Shown in pieces: positions 33,889 to 43,278 of a DNA stretch of 48,350 nucleotides (position 1 is the first letter of the stretch; each line of letters starts with the position of its first letter). Both the position numbers and the translations under genes were made by a program. The notes beneath the pieces were generated by a model. It was given only the letters and a program-made list of their open reading frames with translations. It was not told where the DNA came from and made no database searches. The stretch covers positions 1-48,350 of the forward strand of contig SHZY01000029.1 of the NCBI GenBank assembly GCA_009692065.1. The letters run 5' to 3'. The DNA comes from Gemmataceae bacterium (GTDB taxonomy: Bacteria; Planctomycetota; Planctomycetia; Gemmatales; Gemmataceae).

Positions 33889-35493
33889 TCAATCGTTCCA
33901 AGCGCGAACTGACAACGTAAATTCTCCGCTCTTGTAGCCGTCTTGACTCGTCGCGATGAGGCGATAAATTCCGGTCCTGGCTGCACGGAATACGATGTGC
34001 GCAATCAATCCTCTGCCGCCGCTGTTCTTCTTGTCCAAGACTTCGCCATCGGAATCTTCCAGGTAGAGATAGGCATAAAACACCTTGCTCGTGTGGTCGA
34101 TTTGATAGATTCTTCCCTCTTGCATGTTGATCGTGAAGACTTGGAAGGACTTTTTGCCCCGATACCTTTCCTCGACGGCCTCCTCGATGGCGCCCTCGTA
34201 ATTCGCTTTTCCATCTTCGAGCTTTAGTTCGAACCGCCTTTTCGCGATTTGCAGGATTTCGTCTGCTGTGATGAAGCCATCGTCATTGAGATCGTAGTCA
34301 CGGAAATCCTTGATTTTCTTGCCGCCCTTCCGCCATTCATCGAGGGAAATTTGGCCATCCGCGTCCTTGTCCAGGTTTTTGAGCCAGGCCGGCAGGCCCT
34401 TCGGTAGGCTGCCGCCAACGCGGTTGATCACACGAACCGAAAATGAAAAAGCGCCGGCGCGCGAGTTGCCTACGGTCGTCGCGATGAGGCGGTGCATTCC
34501 GGTCCTGGCAGCGCGGTGAACGATGCGCGAATTGAGGCCTTCGCCGCCGTCATCATTCTCGGCCAAGAGTTCGCCCTCGGCATCTTCAAGGTAGAGGTAG
34601 GCGTCAAACACCTTGCTCATGTGGTCGATTTGATAGGTCTTTCCTTGCTCCATCTTGATCGTCAAGATTTGGAAGTGCTTTTTGCCCCTGTACCCTTCCT
34701 CGGCATACTCCACGATGGTGCCCTCGTAATTCGCTTGTCCACCTTCGAGCTTTAGTTCGCACGACTTTTTAATGATTCGCAGGACTTCGTCTGCCGTGAT
34801 GAAGCCATCGTCATTCAGATCGTAGTCACGAAATTCGCTGATTTTCTTGCCACCTTTCCGCCATTCAAACAGTGAGATCTGACCATCCCTGTCCGTATCG
34901 AGCCTCTCGAACCATTCCGGGAGCCCCTTGGGAAGCTTGCCGGCACGATACACGCGGGGACGCGCATACAAGTCAGTGTGGTCGATAATGCGCGGCGTCA
35001 TCGGCTCCGTTTCCATGCCTTGGGCTGGATCGGCGCGCGGTGGTGGCGGCGGCGCCGCCGGCGGGAAATCGCGGTCCCGGCAGTACTGCAGATACTCCTG
35101 GAAGTTGACCCGATCTCCCCCGCTGCTGTACTTCCCCAGGTGCTTCATCAGGGGCAGCGGTATCTCGTGCTTTTGGAGAAAACCGTCTTCATTCTTATCG
35201 CGAGCTTTGAAGGAGACGGCAACCTGTAACCGATAGGCCGCCTCCCGATATTCCAGAAACTGCCGCACGGTAAGTCGCGTGTCCGGCCTGGCCTTGGCCT
35301 GGTCGAGAAAGGCTCGGATTTCCCCCGGGATTTCCTCCCCCTGGAGGTAGCCGTCCTTGTCAACGTCGAGGTTCTGGAAGAGCTCCTCCCCACGCTTGCG
35401 AAATACCTCTTCGGAATCGCCTGGACTCTGCCCGCGGGCGTAGAATGCCGAGAACGTCAACGCGATGAAGATCAGCCACGGTCGGCGCTTCAT
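33889..35493 (-). CDS. Secreted EF-hand protein with two PPC-like domains
   Basis: The 534-residue product has a signal peptide (PWLIFIALTFSAFYARGQ). Six EF-hand loops are visible: DVDKDGYLQGEE, DKNEDGFLQKHE, DTDRDGQISLFE, DLNDDGFITADE, DKDADGQISLDE and a second DLNDDGFITADE. A Pro-rich linker (FPPAAPPPPPRADP) separates the first pair. The rest is a duplicated module: an EF-hand pair plus a beta-domain like the bacterial pre-peptidase C-terminal domain (QIDHMSKVFDAYLYLEDAEG and its copy). Ca2+ binding outside the cytoplasm is expected; catalytic residues are not seen. It starts 36 bases after the ECF sigma gene and is probably co-transcribed with it. Confidence 0.85.
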   Translation of the reverse strand: MKRRPWLIFIALTFSAFYARGQSPGDSEEVFRKRGEELFQNLDVDKDGYLQGEEIPGEIRAFLDQAKARPDTRLTVRQFLEYREAAYRLQVAVSFKARDKNEDGFLQKHEIPLPLMKHLGKYSSGGDRVNFQEYLQYCRDRDFPPAAPPPPPRADPAQGMETEPMTPRIIDHTDLYARPRVYRAGKLPKGLPEWFERLDTDRDGQISLFEWRKGGKKISEFRDYDLNDDGFITADEVLRIIKKSCELKLEGGQANYEGTIVEYAEEGYRGKKHFQILTIKMEQGKTYQIDHMSKVFDAYLYLEDAEGELLAENDDGGEGLNSRIVHRAARTGMHRLIATTVGNSRAGAFSFSVRVINRVGGSLPKGLPAWLKNLDKDADGQISLDEWRKGGKKIKDFRDYDLNDDGFITADEILQIAKRRFELKLEDGKANYEGAIEEAVEERYRGKKSFQVFTINMQEGRIYQIDHTSKVFYAYLYLEDSDGEVLDKKNSGGRGLIAHIVFRAARTGIYRLIATSQDGYKSGEFTLSVRAWND

Positions 35494-35528
35494 GTTAAGT
35501 CCCCCCTGTTCGAGTCCATGGCCCTACT

Positions 35529-36929
35529 TCATGGATTCTTGTCCTTCTTCTTGCTTCCTTCGATCTGAATTTCGATCGCGCCGCCGTCCAGCCCGCCGAT
35601 GATGCGCAAGCCCTTACTCGCCGTCTTTTGCATGCCGACGACAACCAATCCATCGCGTCGATATTCCAGATCGACCTTCACCGCCAGCCCTGCCTTGAGA
35701 TCGCTCAGCTTCTTTTCCTTGCCATCGTCGGTAATCTTGGCATCGCCGAGAACGCGAAGGTTCTTCAGGATCGTCGGCTTGGCCAACTTCAGAGTGGCAT
35801 TGAAACCATCCTTCCCCTTGACGAGCGTCAAATCCATCTTGCCGGAACGAATCATGTCGCGCACGGTGATGTAGCCTTCCTTGGCGTCAACCTCTTCGAG
35901 CACCCCCTCCATCTGAAAACGCACGGACTTCGCGTCGCCCGCAGGCTTGGCTTCCTTGGCTTTCTCCGGCTTCTTGTCATCGGCCTGGTCCAGGACGACA
36001 ATTGTTGGACCATCGAGATCGGATGTCACCATCGGCGGCGCCGGTGCCTGATCGTTCGCCACGGCTTGGTGGAGGAACAAACCAGCGCCGATGCCCAGGA
36101 TGCTTATCGCGAGCACGACCAAGCCAGCGAACTTCATTTTGGCTACCAGCATAGAACTCAACACTCCTTTCATGAGGCCAGCAACTTGACTCGAAATCAC
36201 GCCCGTCGTGGCTTGCCCGGCCGCGACGAGCAGCGCGGCCTTGACGGTCGCATCCAAAGCTGCCGGCGATAACGCTCCCGCCGTGGCTTTGTCAACAACG
36301 AACACACCAATCAAAGCGATCGACAACGTCAGTCCACGCTGAACCAGTCGCGCCTGAAGGTATTTGCGCCCGCGTTCCAAGCGACCACGTAGTGTGGATA
36401 GGCTCCAGCCGAGGTCATGGGCCGCCTCGTCACGCGTCTTTCCTTCCAACAAACAAAGCAGCAGCGGCGCCCGTAAAGATTCAGGCAATTGCATCAGCTC
36501 TTCATCGAGAATCGCTTGCACTTCCTGCCAACTCAGTCCGCCGCCTTCGGTCGTTGCCATGTCCCGTGGTGTACTTTCACGCACGCGGCGACGGCTTCGT
36601 TCCAAACGCACGTTGGATGCCACGCGATACGCCACGCCATGCAGCCAACTGCTCAAGGAGGTCATCTTGCGGATCGACGCCGCCTTTTGCGCCAGTACGA
36701 GGAAAGTCGCCTGGCAGGCATCTTCGGCGTCCTGAGCGTGCGACAAGACCCGTTGACAGACCGAGAACACCAACGAGGTGTGCCGTTTCACCAACGTTCC
36801 GAAGGCAATCTCGTCCTGGGTTTCGACGAAGCGCGCAAGAAGCTCGGCGTCCGTCGCGCCAGCGGCACCAGCCACTGCGCCCAACTTGCGGATCTGCCCG
36901 ATTACGCCGTTCAGTCTTCGATTTGCCAT
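35529..36929 (-). CDS. ECF sigma factor with membrane-anchored C-terminal domain
   Basis: The 466-residue protein has sigma region 2 (about 25-100: DAELLARFVETQDEIAFGTL, CQATFLVLAQKA, SWLHGVAYRVA) and region 4 (about 135-190: LPESLRAPLLLCLLEGKTRD, LGWSLSTLRGRLERGRKYLQ). Two hydrophobic stretches follow (GLTLSIALIGVFVV; FAGLVVLAISILGIGAGLFL), then an Asp/Lys-rich linker and a beta-rich outer domain. Fused sensor tails of this sort are typical of planctomycete ECF factors, which may need no separate anti-sigma. The ATG at 36929 is preferred over 36950 because it begins the conserved MANRRLNG stretch. The downstream EF-hand gene is a likely partner or target. Confidence 0.92.
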   Translation of the reverse strand: MANRRLNGVIGQIRKLGAVAGAAGATDAELLARFVETQDEIAFGTLVKRHTSLVFSVCQRVLSHAQDAEDACQATFLVLAQKAASIRKMTSLSSWLHGVAYRVASNVRLERSRRRVRESTPRDMATTEGGGLSWQEVQAILDEELMQLPESLRAPLLLCLLEGKTRDEAAHDLGWSLSTLRGRLERGRKYLQARLVQRGLTLSIALIGVFVVDKATAGALSPAALDATVKAALLVAAGQATTGVISSQVAGLMKGVLSSMLVAKMKFAGLVVLAISILGIGAGLFLHQAVANDQAPAPPMVTSDLDGPTIVVLDQADDKKPEKAKEAKPAGDAKSVRFQMEGVLEEVDAKEGYITVRDMIRSGKMDLTLVKGKDGFNATLKLAKPTILKNLRVLGDAKITDDGKEKKLSDLKAGLAVKVDLEYRRDGLVVVGMQKTASKGLRIIGGLDGGAIEIQIEGSKKKDKNP

Positions 36930-37170
36930 GAGATTATGTCTACTCGCCAAAAGTCAGTCCGGCTGTCTTATTAAATAGTGTGCGCAGACGAATGCCACGA
37001 CATGCATTTTTTTGTTCGATCCGTGGAAATAGGACGCCGAGACTATCTGGCATCAACTCGCCGATAACCGCTTCCGTGGAATATCGCCGTCTGTGACCCT
37101 ATGCAACCGGTTTTTGAACCAGGCCGGTTTATTTCCTGAAAGGCATTGGGAAATGCAAGATCTGCCAGGC

Positions 37171-40100
37171 TCAACGGAACGCAAGCAACAGCGTGTATGC
37201 CTTGCTGACGGTCGTGCCGATGGCGTCGGTGGCGGTGATCGTGAAGGTGAAGGAGCCGAAACCGCGCGAGACGCCGCTGATGATGCCGTTGCTGGCGAGT
37301 TTCATGCCGGGCGGCAGGCTGCCGGCGGTGAGCGTGAACGTGACGGGGCCGGTGCCTCCCGTGGTTTGCAGGGGGGCCGTGTACATCAAGGCCATCTTGG
37401 TTGCGGGCAAGGCGATCGTCGCGAACGCCAAGGGCGGATTGATCGTGATGCTGAATGCCTTGGTGAAGGTAGCGCCGACAGCGTCACGAATGCTGACGCT
37501 CCCGGCGGCGAACGTCTGAGCCGCGCTTGGCGTGCCGGTGAAATGAATCGTGTTGCCAGTCACGATGGCACTCAAGCCAGCGGGCAGGCCGCTGGAATTC
37601 GTGATGGTGAAGGGTCCGGTGCCGGCGGCGATGGTCATGACGCCTGTGAAGCCTGCCTTGCCTGCGGTCCATTGCGTCGCCGTCAGGTTGCCGATGGTCG
37701 GCGGCAGGTTGATCGTGATGGCGAACGTCTTGGTGACGGTGGCGCCGATGGCGTCGCGGAGCATGACGCTGCCGAGAAGGTTTGCCCAGCCCGCCCCCAT
37801 CAGGAAGGGGGGCGCAGGAGACATCGGCGTGCCGGTGGAACTAAGCGTGTTGCCGTTAAGGACGATGGCCAAGCCGGTGGGTACGCCGTGGGTGCTCACG
37901 ACGCTGAGCCCTCCGGTACCGCCAGCGACGGTCATGACGCCGTTGAAGCCGGGCTGACCTGCGGTCCATTGAGTCAGGCTCAGATTGCCGACGGTCGGGG
38001 CGGGGTTGATGGTGATGCCAAACGTTTTGGTAGCCGTGGCGCCGGCGGCATCGTGGATCGTGACCTGGCCGCCGCCGAACGTTCCCGCCGCGGTCGGTGC
38101 CCTCGTGAAGCTGATGACGGCGCCTTTCACGACGGCCGTAAAGACGGTCGGCAGGCCCGTGAATCCGGCAATGCTGAACGGTCCGGCGCCGCCGCTGATG
38201 GTGATTGTCCCGGTGAAGCCTGTTTTGCCGGCGGTCCATTGCGTCGTTGTAAAGCTACTGAAGGTGGGGGCCGCGTTGATCGTGATGGTGAACGCTTTGG
38301 TGAGGCTGCTGCCGGCGGTGTCGGCGACATTCACCGTGAACGATGCGGTTCCCGCTGCCGACGGCCTGCCGTTGATGGCAATCGTGCCGGCGGCGGCGTT
38401 GACGACCAATGCGCCGGCGGTCAGGCCGGTGGCGCCCGCGCTGAAGCCGCTGATCGTGAAAGTCGTGTAGGGCTTCGAGCCGCCGGCGACTGTAATGGTT
38501 CGATGGTAACTTGCCCCGGCAGTTCCCTGGGGTATAAACGGCGTGATGGTCAAAGCCGGATTGATCGTGATCGTGTAGGTCTTGTTCAGCACGGCGCCGT
38601 CGGCGTCAACGACGTGAGCCAGGAAGGTGGCGGCGCCGGCGGCCGTGGGGGTGCCGTTGATTGTGATCGTGCCGGCGGCGGCGTTGGCCGTCAAAGCGCC
38701 GACAGTCAGCCCGGTCGTGCCGGGGACGAAGTTACTTGCCGTCAAAGTTGCGTACGGCATGCCGCCGCCGTTCACCGTCACGGTCTGGTGGTAGATGGTG
38801 CCGGCCGTTCCCTGGGACAGCGCGGGGGTGATCGTCAACGCCGGGTTGACGGTGATCGTGTAGACCTTGCTCAAAGCTGTGCCGGCCGAATCTGCGACGT
38901 TGACGGTGAACGTCGCGGTTCCAGCGGCGGTCGGAGTGCCATTGATGTTGAAAACGCCGGTCGCGGGCAGCTTGGTGATCTGGGGAGCCGTCAGCCCGGT
39001 GCCGCCGGCGCTGAAGTTGGTCACCGCGAAGGTCATGTAGGGCATGACGCCGCCGAGGACGGTGATGGCCTGGTGATAGTTGCTGCCTGCGGTCGCCTGC
39101 GGAAGCGATGGCGTGTCAATCGTCAGCGGCGGCCTGATGGTGATGTGCATGATTTGCGACAGGGTGTCACCGCCGACGTTGGCGACCGCAATGGTGAAGG
39201 CGGCGGTGCCGGCCGCCGTGGGAGTGCCGCTGATGGCGATCGTGCCGTTGACGGAGTTCGTGGTGATGTCGCTTAAGGTGAGGCCGGTACCGCCGGCATT
39301 GAAGCTGTTCACTGCGAACAAAGTGAATGGCGTCGTGCTGCCGATCATCGACACGGTTTGGTCGTAGCTGGTCCCGACGATCCCGCCCGGCAGCTCGGGC
39401 ATGATGCCGAGCACCGACGTGACGGTCAAAGTAGCAGGCGCGGTGGTCACGGCAGGACCGATGCCGTTGCTGAAGACCGCCTCGTATCGGTAGCCGGTCA
39501 TGGCGGTGGTGGCGCCGGTGATGGTGAGGGTGCCGGTGGAGATGCCGCTGTAGACGCCGCTGTAGACGCCGCCGTTGGTCAACGGCGTGAAGATGGGGCC
39601 GCCGTTGGTGCTGACCTGCCAGAGCACGGTCGGGACGGGAAGGCCGGTTGCCGCGGCTGTGAAGGTTACCGTTTGACCGGAATGGACACTTTGGCTGGTC
39701 GGCGCGGTGGTGACGACCGGCGCGGCGACGACTTGGCCGATCTGGTTGGCGTTGGTCTCGGCAAACCAGAGGACGCCGCCCGGACCGGCGGTTATGCCCG
39801 TTGGAAAGCTGCTGGCCGTGGGGATGGCGGTCTCGGTGACGACGCCGGTCATCGGGTTGATCGAGCCGATCTGGTTGGCGTTGTTTTCGACAAACCAGAG
39901 GTTGCCGTCCGCGCCCGCGGTGATCCAAAACGGAGCACTGGTGCGGGCCGGAATCGGAAACTCGATAATCGCGTGCGTCGTCGGATTGACCCTCACGATC
40001 CGGTTGGTGTGCGTTTCAGTGAACCAGATATTGCCATCGGGGCCTATCGTGATTCCGTAGGGCTGGCTATTCGCGCTGGGGGTTGGGTATTCGGTGATGA

Positions 40101-40740
40101 CGTGGGTGATGGGGTTGATCGTGGCGATCTTGCTCGTGTTGTTTTCGGTGAACCAGAGGTTGCCGTCCGGGCCTGCCGTGATGAGGGTTGGCGAACTATT
40201 GGCCGTCGGTACCAAACCCTCGGCGACATCATGTGTCGTCGGGTTGATCATGCCGACCTGGTTGGCGGCCGTTTCGGTGAACCAGAGATTGCCGTCGGGC
40301 CCGGCAGTGATTCCTGTTAGTTGGCTGTTGGCGGTCGGGACGGGGAACTCGTGGATGATATGCGTCGTAGGATTGATCGTGCCGATCTGGTTGCCCGTTG
40401 CTTCGGTGAACCAGAGGTTGCCGTCCGGCCCGACGGCGATTGCTGACGGGGCGCTGCTGGCGGTGGGGATTGGGTAGCCGGCGATGGCGTGGGTCAATGG
40501 GTTGCTCATGCCGATCTGGTTGGCCTGGCTCTCAGTGAACCAGATGTTGCCATCGGGGCCCGTCGTGATGCCGAAAGGGGAACTGCTGGCCGCGCTGACC
40601 GGGAACTCGGCGATCACCGCAGACAAGAGACAGCGGTCTTCCAGTAGTTCCACACAGAGCGCGGGGCGACTGCATTGCGGCTGCCGTTTGGCTGGCTGCG
40701 TCCGGAACTTCGCTACTTTACGCCATAGATTTGCAAGCAT
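37171..40740 (-). CDS. LEPR-XLL-type surface protein: propeller plus repeat domains
   Basis: The 1189-residue protein begins with the planctomycete surface motif VELLEDRCLLSA (about 29-40). Seven 43-residue blades follow (GPDGNIWFTE..NQIG..NPTTH), like streptogramin-lyase/NHL propellers. Next comes an Ig-like domain (TAPTSQSVHSGQTVTF), then four repeats of one kind (TAGTIYHQTVTVNGG...GTPTAAGTA) and three of another (TQWTAGK.GFTG), and a final putative-Ig domain (GSLPPGMKLASNGIISG). Catalytic residues of a lyase are not evident, so adhesion or cell-surface structure is more likely. Repeat DNA makes this gene a likely site of expansion or contraction and of assembly trouble. Confidence 0.85.
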   Translation of the reverse strand: MLANLWRKVAKFRTQPAKRQPQCSRPALCVELLEDRCLLSAVIAEFPVSAASSSPFGITTGPDGNIWFTESQANQIGMSNPLTHAIAGYPIPTASSAPSAIAVGPDGNLWFTEATGNQIGTINPTTHIIHEFPVPTANSQLTGITAGPDGNLWFTETAANQVGMINPTTHDVAEGLVPTANSSPTLITAGPDGNLWFTENNTSKIATINPITHVITEYPTPSANSQPYGITIGPDGNIWFTETHTNRIVRVNPTTHAIIEFPIPARTSAPFWITAGADGNLWFVENNANQIGSINPMTGVVTETAIPTASSFPTGITAGPGGVLWFAETNANQIGQVVAAPVVTTAPTSQSVHSGQTVTFTAAATGLPVPTVLWQVSTNGGPIFTPLTNGGVYSGVYSGISTGTLTITGATTAMTGYRYEAVFSNGIGPAVTTAPATLTVTSVLGIMPELPGGIVGTSYDQTVSMIGSTTPFTLFAVNSFNAGGTGLTLSDITTNSVNGTIAISGTPTAAGTAAFTIAVANVGGDTLSQIMHITIRPPLTIDTPSLPQATAGSNYHQAITVLGGVMPYMTFAVTNFSAGGTGLTAPQITKLPATGVFNINGTPTAAGTATFTVNVADSAGTALSKVYTITVNPALTITPALSQGTAGTIYHQTVTVNGGGMPYATLTASNFVPGTTGLTVGALTANAAAGTITINGTPTAAGAATFLAHVVDADGAVLNKTYTITINPALTITPFIPQGTAGASYHRTITVAGGSKPYTTFTISGFSAGATGLTAGALVVNAAAGTIAINGRPSAAGTASFTVNVADTAGSSLTKAFTITINAAPTFSSFTTTQWTAGKTGFTGTITISGGAGPFSIAGFTGLPTVFTAVVKGAVISFTRAPTAAGTFGGGQVTIHDAAGATATKTFGITINPAPTVGNLSLTQWTAGQPGFNGVMTVAGGTGGLSVVSTHGVPTGLAIVLNGNTLSSTGTPMSPAPPFLMGAGWANLLGSVMLRDAIGATVTKTFAITINLPPTIGNLTATQWTAGKAGFTGVMTIAAGTGPFTITNSSGLPAGLSAIVTGNTIHFTGTPSAAQTFAAGSVSIRDAVGATFTKAFSITINPPLAFATIALPATKMALMYTAPLQTTGGTGPVTFTLTAGSLPPGMKLASNGIISGVSRGFGSFTFTITATDAIGTTVSKAYTLLLAFR

Positions 40741-40852
40741 CGTCTGTTTCCCTTTATTGTTTGGCGACGCTTCGAAGAAGCGTTGCCCGCTCGACGCTTC
40801 ATCGAGGCGTCGCTAACCGCGATCGGCAAACCACCGTGCGACAGTCCGGCGG

Positions 40853-42060
40853 TCAAAACCGGAATTGCAGGCCAAAGGTGATGTCTTGCGCCCAAAAGTC
40901 GGTGCGATTGAAGAGCGGCGTCGGGCTCGCCGGCCCGGTCAGCACGCCGTTGCCGTAGATCGCGCTTTGGGTCAGGTTGATGTTGCGGTCAATCTGGCTG
41001 CCCGGCCGAACGACCTGGTTCCAGTACATGAAGTCATAGCCGATGAAGGCGCGCACATGCGAGGTAAGTTGCGCGTAGAGCTTCAACTCCACGGAGGGTA
41101 TCACGGTGAATTGATTCACGCTGAAGCGGCCGATGTTGCTGGGCTGCGTGAAGAACCCGCCGGGGAAGACGCCCGTCGCGCCGGCGGGACCGTTTTGCGC
41201 CGAGAACCCCTGGATATCGACGCTTTGGTGCGTGGAGCCGAGGGCGAGCTTGCCGGTTAAATCGAATCCAAAGCGCTCGCCCTGCCAGTCGAGTCGGCCG
41301 CCGATCTGCCCGCCGAAAAACTGGCTGCGAGTGTTGAAATGATCGCTCTGGAGCAGCACGGTGTCTGTGACATCGGCCGACAGGGTGCTAATATGCAAGT
41401 TCTCGCGCAGATCGAGGTAGCGGAAGCCGAGGATGCCGATGAACTCGAACTCCCCGCGCCGGGCCAAGGAAATCACGCCGTTCGTTTCCGCGCCCCAAAG
41501 CTGGAGCGTCGAGGAAACCACGATGTTGCCGGCAAACTGGCCAGGGCTGGTGATCGGCATCAGCATATCGCCGACGGCGCCGGGAGTCTGGTTGGTGAAC
41601 GGGAACGCCAGGATCGGATTGCCCATATCGTCGGAGGAAGCGAAGAACCTCCGTGTTTGGCGTTCCAGCGCGAAGATATTCGTTTCCAGACCAAGGCTGT
41701 GGGACGAATCAAGCCAGGCCCCGAACCCGAAGCGAAAGCCCGACAACATGCCGAGACTCCGCTCAGAGTTCAGCAGTTCCTGAGTGGGGTTGTTGATATC
41801 GCCGGTCACGATGGAGACCGGCACCGGCGTGTTCTTGACCCAGTAGGACAGGTACTCGGCCCGCACCCAGATCCTGGAAACATCGGCCGCCGCAGGTTGG
41901 GAGCTGAGGTTGACGACCGGCTCGGGCGGGGGCGGCACCACCCCCACTCCCCCTTCGCACCCCCTTAAGGGGGGGTACCAGGGGGTAGCGGAGACTGGGC
42001 AAAAACCGGGACCGCTGCGAAAATCCACACCCCAAGGATCCAGGGAACTCCGATGCGCAT
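40853..42060 (-). pseudogene. BBP7-like outer-membrane barrel, out of frame at C7 tract
   Basis: A strong ribosome-binding site (AAGGAGG, 42067-42073) precedes ATG 42060, which opens a clean signal peptide (MRIGVPWILGVWIFAAVPVF, then AQ). After 31 codons this frame stops at TAA 41965-41967, inside a repeat. The mature domain follows in another phase: RIWVRAEYLSYWVKNTPVPV, SERSLGMLSGFRFGFGAWLD, and a C-terminal barrel ending in FGLQFRF, as in BBP7 planctomycete proteins. One additional C in the C7 run (41969-41975) would join signal and barrel. The barrel frame itself is open upstream to 42265 but would lack a signal. Could be phase-variable, a pseudogene, or a sequencing error. Confidence 0.8.
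41941..41990 (-). repeat. G/C-run repeat in the BBP7-like gene
   Basis: The minus strand reads CCCCTGGTACCCCCCCTTAA, then GGGGGTGCGAAGGGGG. It is a partly self-complementary CCCCCTTAAGGGGG element of a type scattered in planctomycete genomes. It lies between the signal peptide and the barrel, and holds both the C7 tract and the premature stop. Confidence 0.7.
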
Positions 42061-42321
42061 GGGAGACCTCCTTGCATTCGATCGCTATAGGCGGGCGATT
42101 CACCTGAAGAAATCTCGAAAATCTATAAAGTTGGCCGGGAGGTATCGCCGATAACGGACTGAACCGCAAGTTCGAAATTGGAACATCGAAATCCAAAACA
42201 AATCCGATATCCCAAGCAGACAAGTCGTAAGGGTTGTCAAGGGCTGTTGAATCTTTCGTAGCCACTCACACTCGACAGGTCGCGATTTGATTCGGCGGCG
42301 AGCGGTTTCGCGGATGAGGGG

Positions 42322-42609
42322 TTATTGCAGGAGTGTGGCGCCGCCGTCATGCCGGTTGACCATTCGCGCTGGGCAGCCGAAATTAAGGTCCACCGCGAGG
42401 GCTCCGGTCCGAATGGAGACCAGGGCGGCCTGGGCCAGCACGCCGGCGTTGCCGCCCAATAGCTGCACTTGGACCGAAAGTCCCGCGGGGGGCCTGACTC
42501 CATGCCTCAATTCGGGAACGTGTTTTTGGAAGACTCGCACACCGGGAACCGCCTGACTGCCGGCGGCGCGGTGCGAAATCTCACTCCATACCCATGGCGT
42601 ACGCCTCAT
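42322..42609 (-). pseudogene. dus: tRNA-dihydrouridine synthase fragment
   Basis: The frame matches residues of roughly 45-115 of DusC-like enzymes: VRVFQKHVPELRHGVRPPAG, VQVQLLGGNAGVLAQAA and the flavin-site block VDLNFGCPARMVNRHDGGAT. The catalytic Cys of the family lies further on and is absent. The first 20 codons (RRTPWVWSEISHRAAGSQ) do not look like the family start, and the frame stops right after LLQ. ATG 42609 overlaps the infC stop as ATGA, so it could still be translated by coupling. Broken at both ends, so not an active enzyme. Confidence 0.75.
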
Positions 42610-43211
42610 CCGGGAAGCGGCTTAGCCATCACCACCGGCTTCGTTTCAACTGGCGGCTTGGGCTTTGGCTTGGCCGCCGACTTGTTGGGCATGATCAGAG
42701 CGGTCATCTTCTTCCCGTCCATCGTCGGCGGTCGCTCAACCTTGCCCGCGGTGGCCAGCTTCTCCAGAACTGAGTCCAGCACACGTCGGCCTTCCTCTTG
42801 GTGCTGCATTTCGCGGCTCCGGAAGATAATGGTGACCTGAACTTTGTCATTATGTTCGAGAAACTTGCGTGCTTGAATGACCTTGGTGTTCACGTCGTTA
42901 TCGTCCGTCTTAGGGCGAACGCGAATTTCCTTCAGCTTCTGCTGGCGGACTTTGCTTGACTTGTTTCCCTTTTGCAAGGTCGTGAACTTGAGCTTGCCAT
43001 AATCGAGGATCCTGCACACCGGCGGTCGCTCGTCGTCGGCTACCTCTACCAGATCCAAGCCAGCCTCCCTCGCTTGTGCAATGGCCTGAACGGTTGGCAC
43101 GAAGCCCAGTTGTTCGCCTTCGGCGCCAATGAGTCGGATCGGGCTGATCCGAATCTGCTCGTTCATTCTTGGGCCACGGTCTGGCGGTGCTTGACGATCA
43201 AAAATTCGAAT
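42606..43211 (-). CDS. infC: Translation initiation factor IF-3 with AUU start
   Basis: IF-3 binds the 30S subunit and checks start-codon pairing. The N-terminal domain begins RGPRMNEQIRISPIRLIGAE; the linker is rich in Lys; the C-terminal domain has KEIRVRPKTDDNDVNTKVIQ and VTIIFRSREMQHQEEG. A Lys/Pro-rich tail extends the end (KPKPKPPVETKP). The longer ATG/GTG-like frame to 43325 is rejected: an ATT at 43211 lies seven bases after AAGGAG, as in other bacterial infC genes, where the AUU start lets IF-3 repress its own synthesis. Product about 201 residues. The usual rpmI-rplT genes do not follow. Confidence 0.92.
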   Translation of the reverse strand: MRIFDRQAPPDRGPRMNEQIRISPIRLIGAEGEQLGFVPTVQAIAQAREAGLDLVEVADDERPPVCRILDYGKLKFTTLQKGNKSSKVRQQKLKEIRVRPKTDDNDVNTKVIQARKFLEHNDKVQVTIIFRSREMQHQEEGRRVLDSVLEKLATAGKVERPPTMDGKKMTALIMPNKSAAKPKPKPPVETKPVVMAKPLPG

Positions 43212-43224
43212 ATTCGGTCTCCTT
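43212..43224 (-). promoter_or_regulatory. infC ribosome-binding site and AUU context
   Basis: The minus strand reads AAGGAGACCGAAT directly before ATT. No ATG, GTG or TTG lies in frame at a suitable distance, so this site decides the start. Confidence 0.85.
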
Positions 43225-43236
43225 GAAAAGGAAAAG

Positions 43237-43278
43237 GGACACAGCCTTTTGAAATGAGGCTGGCGTCCCCATGTGTCC
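43237..43278 (-). promoter_or_regulatory. Hairpin in the infC leader
   Basis: GGACA/TGTCC and CAGCC/GGCTG can stack with a one-sided bulge, 25 bases upstream of the AUU. A TATATAAAG stretch (about 43331-43339) could serve as a -10 region for infC. A regulatory role is only inferred. The remaining part of the 358-base divergent gap to the ferredoxin gene shows no gene. Confidence 0.4.

Noticed and set aside
37093..39276. 727-codon ORF on the plus strand opposite the repeat surface protein
   Set aside because: It is the antisense image of a GC-rich repeat gene, has a low-complexity Gly/Asp/Arg composition and matches no fold; the minus strand encodes clear propeller and Ig-like repeats.
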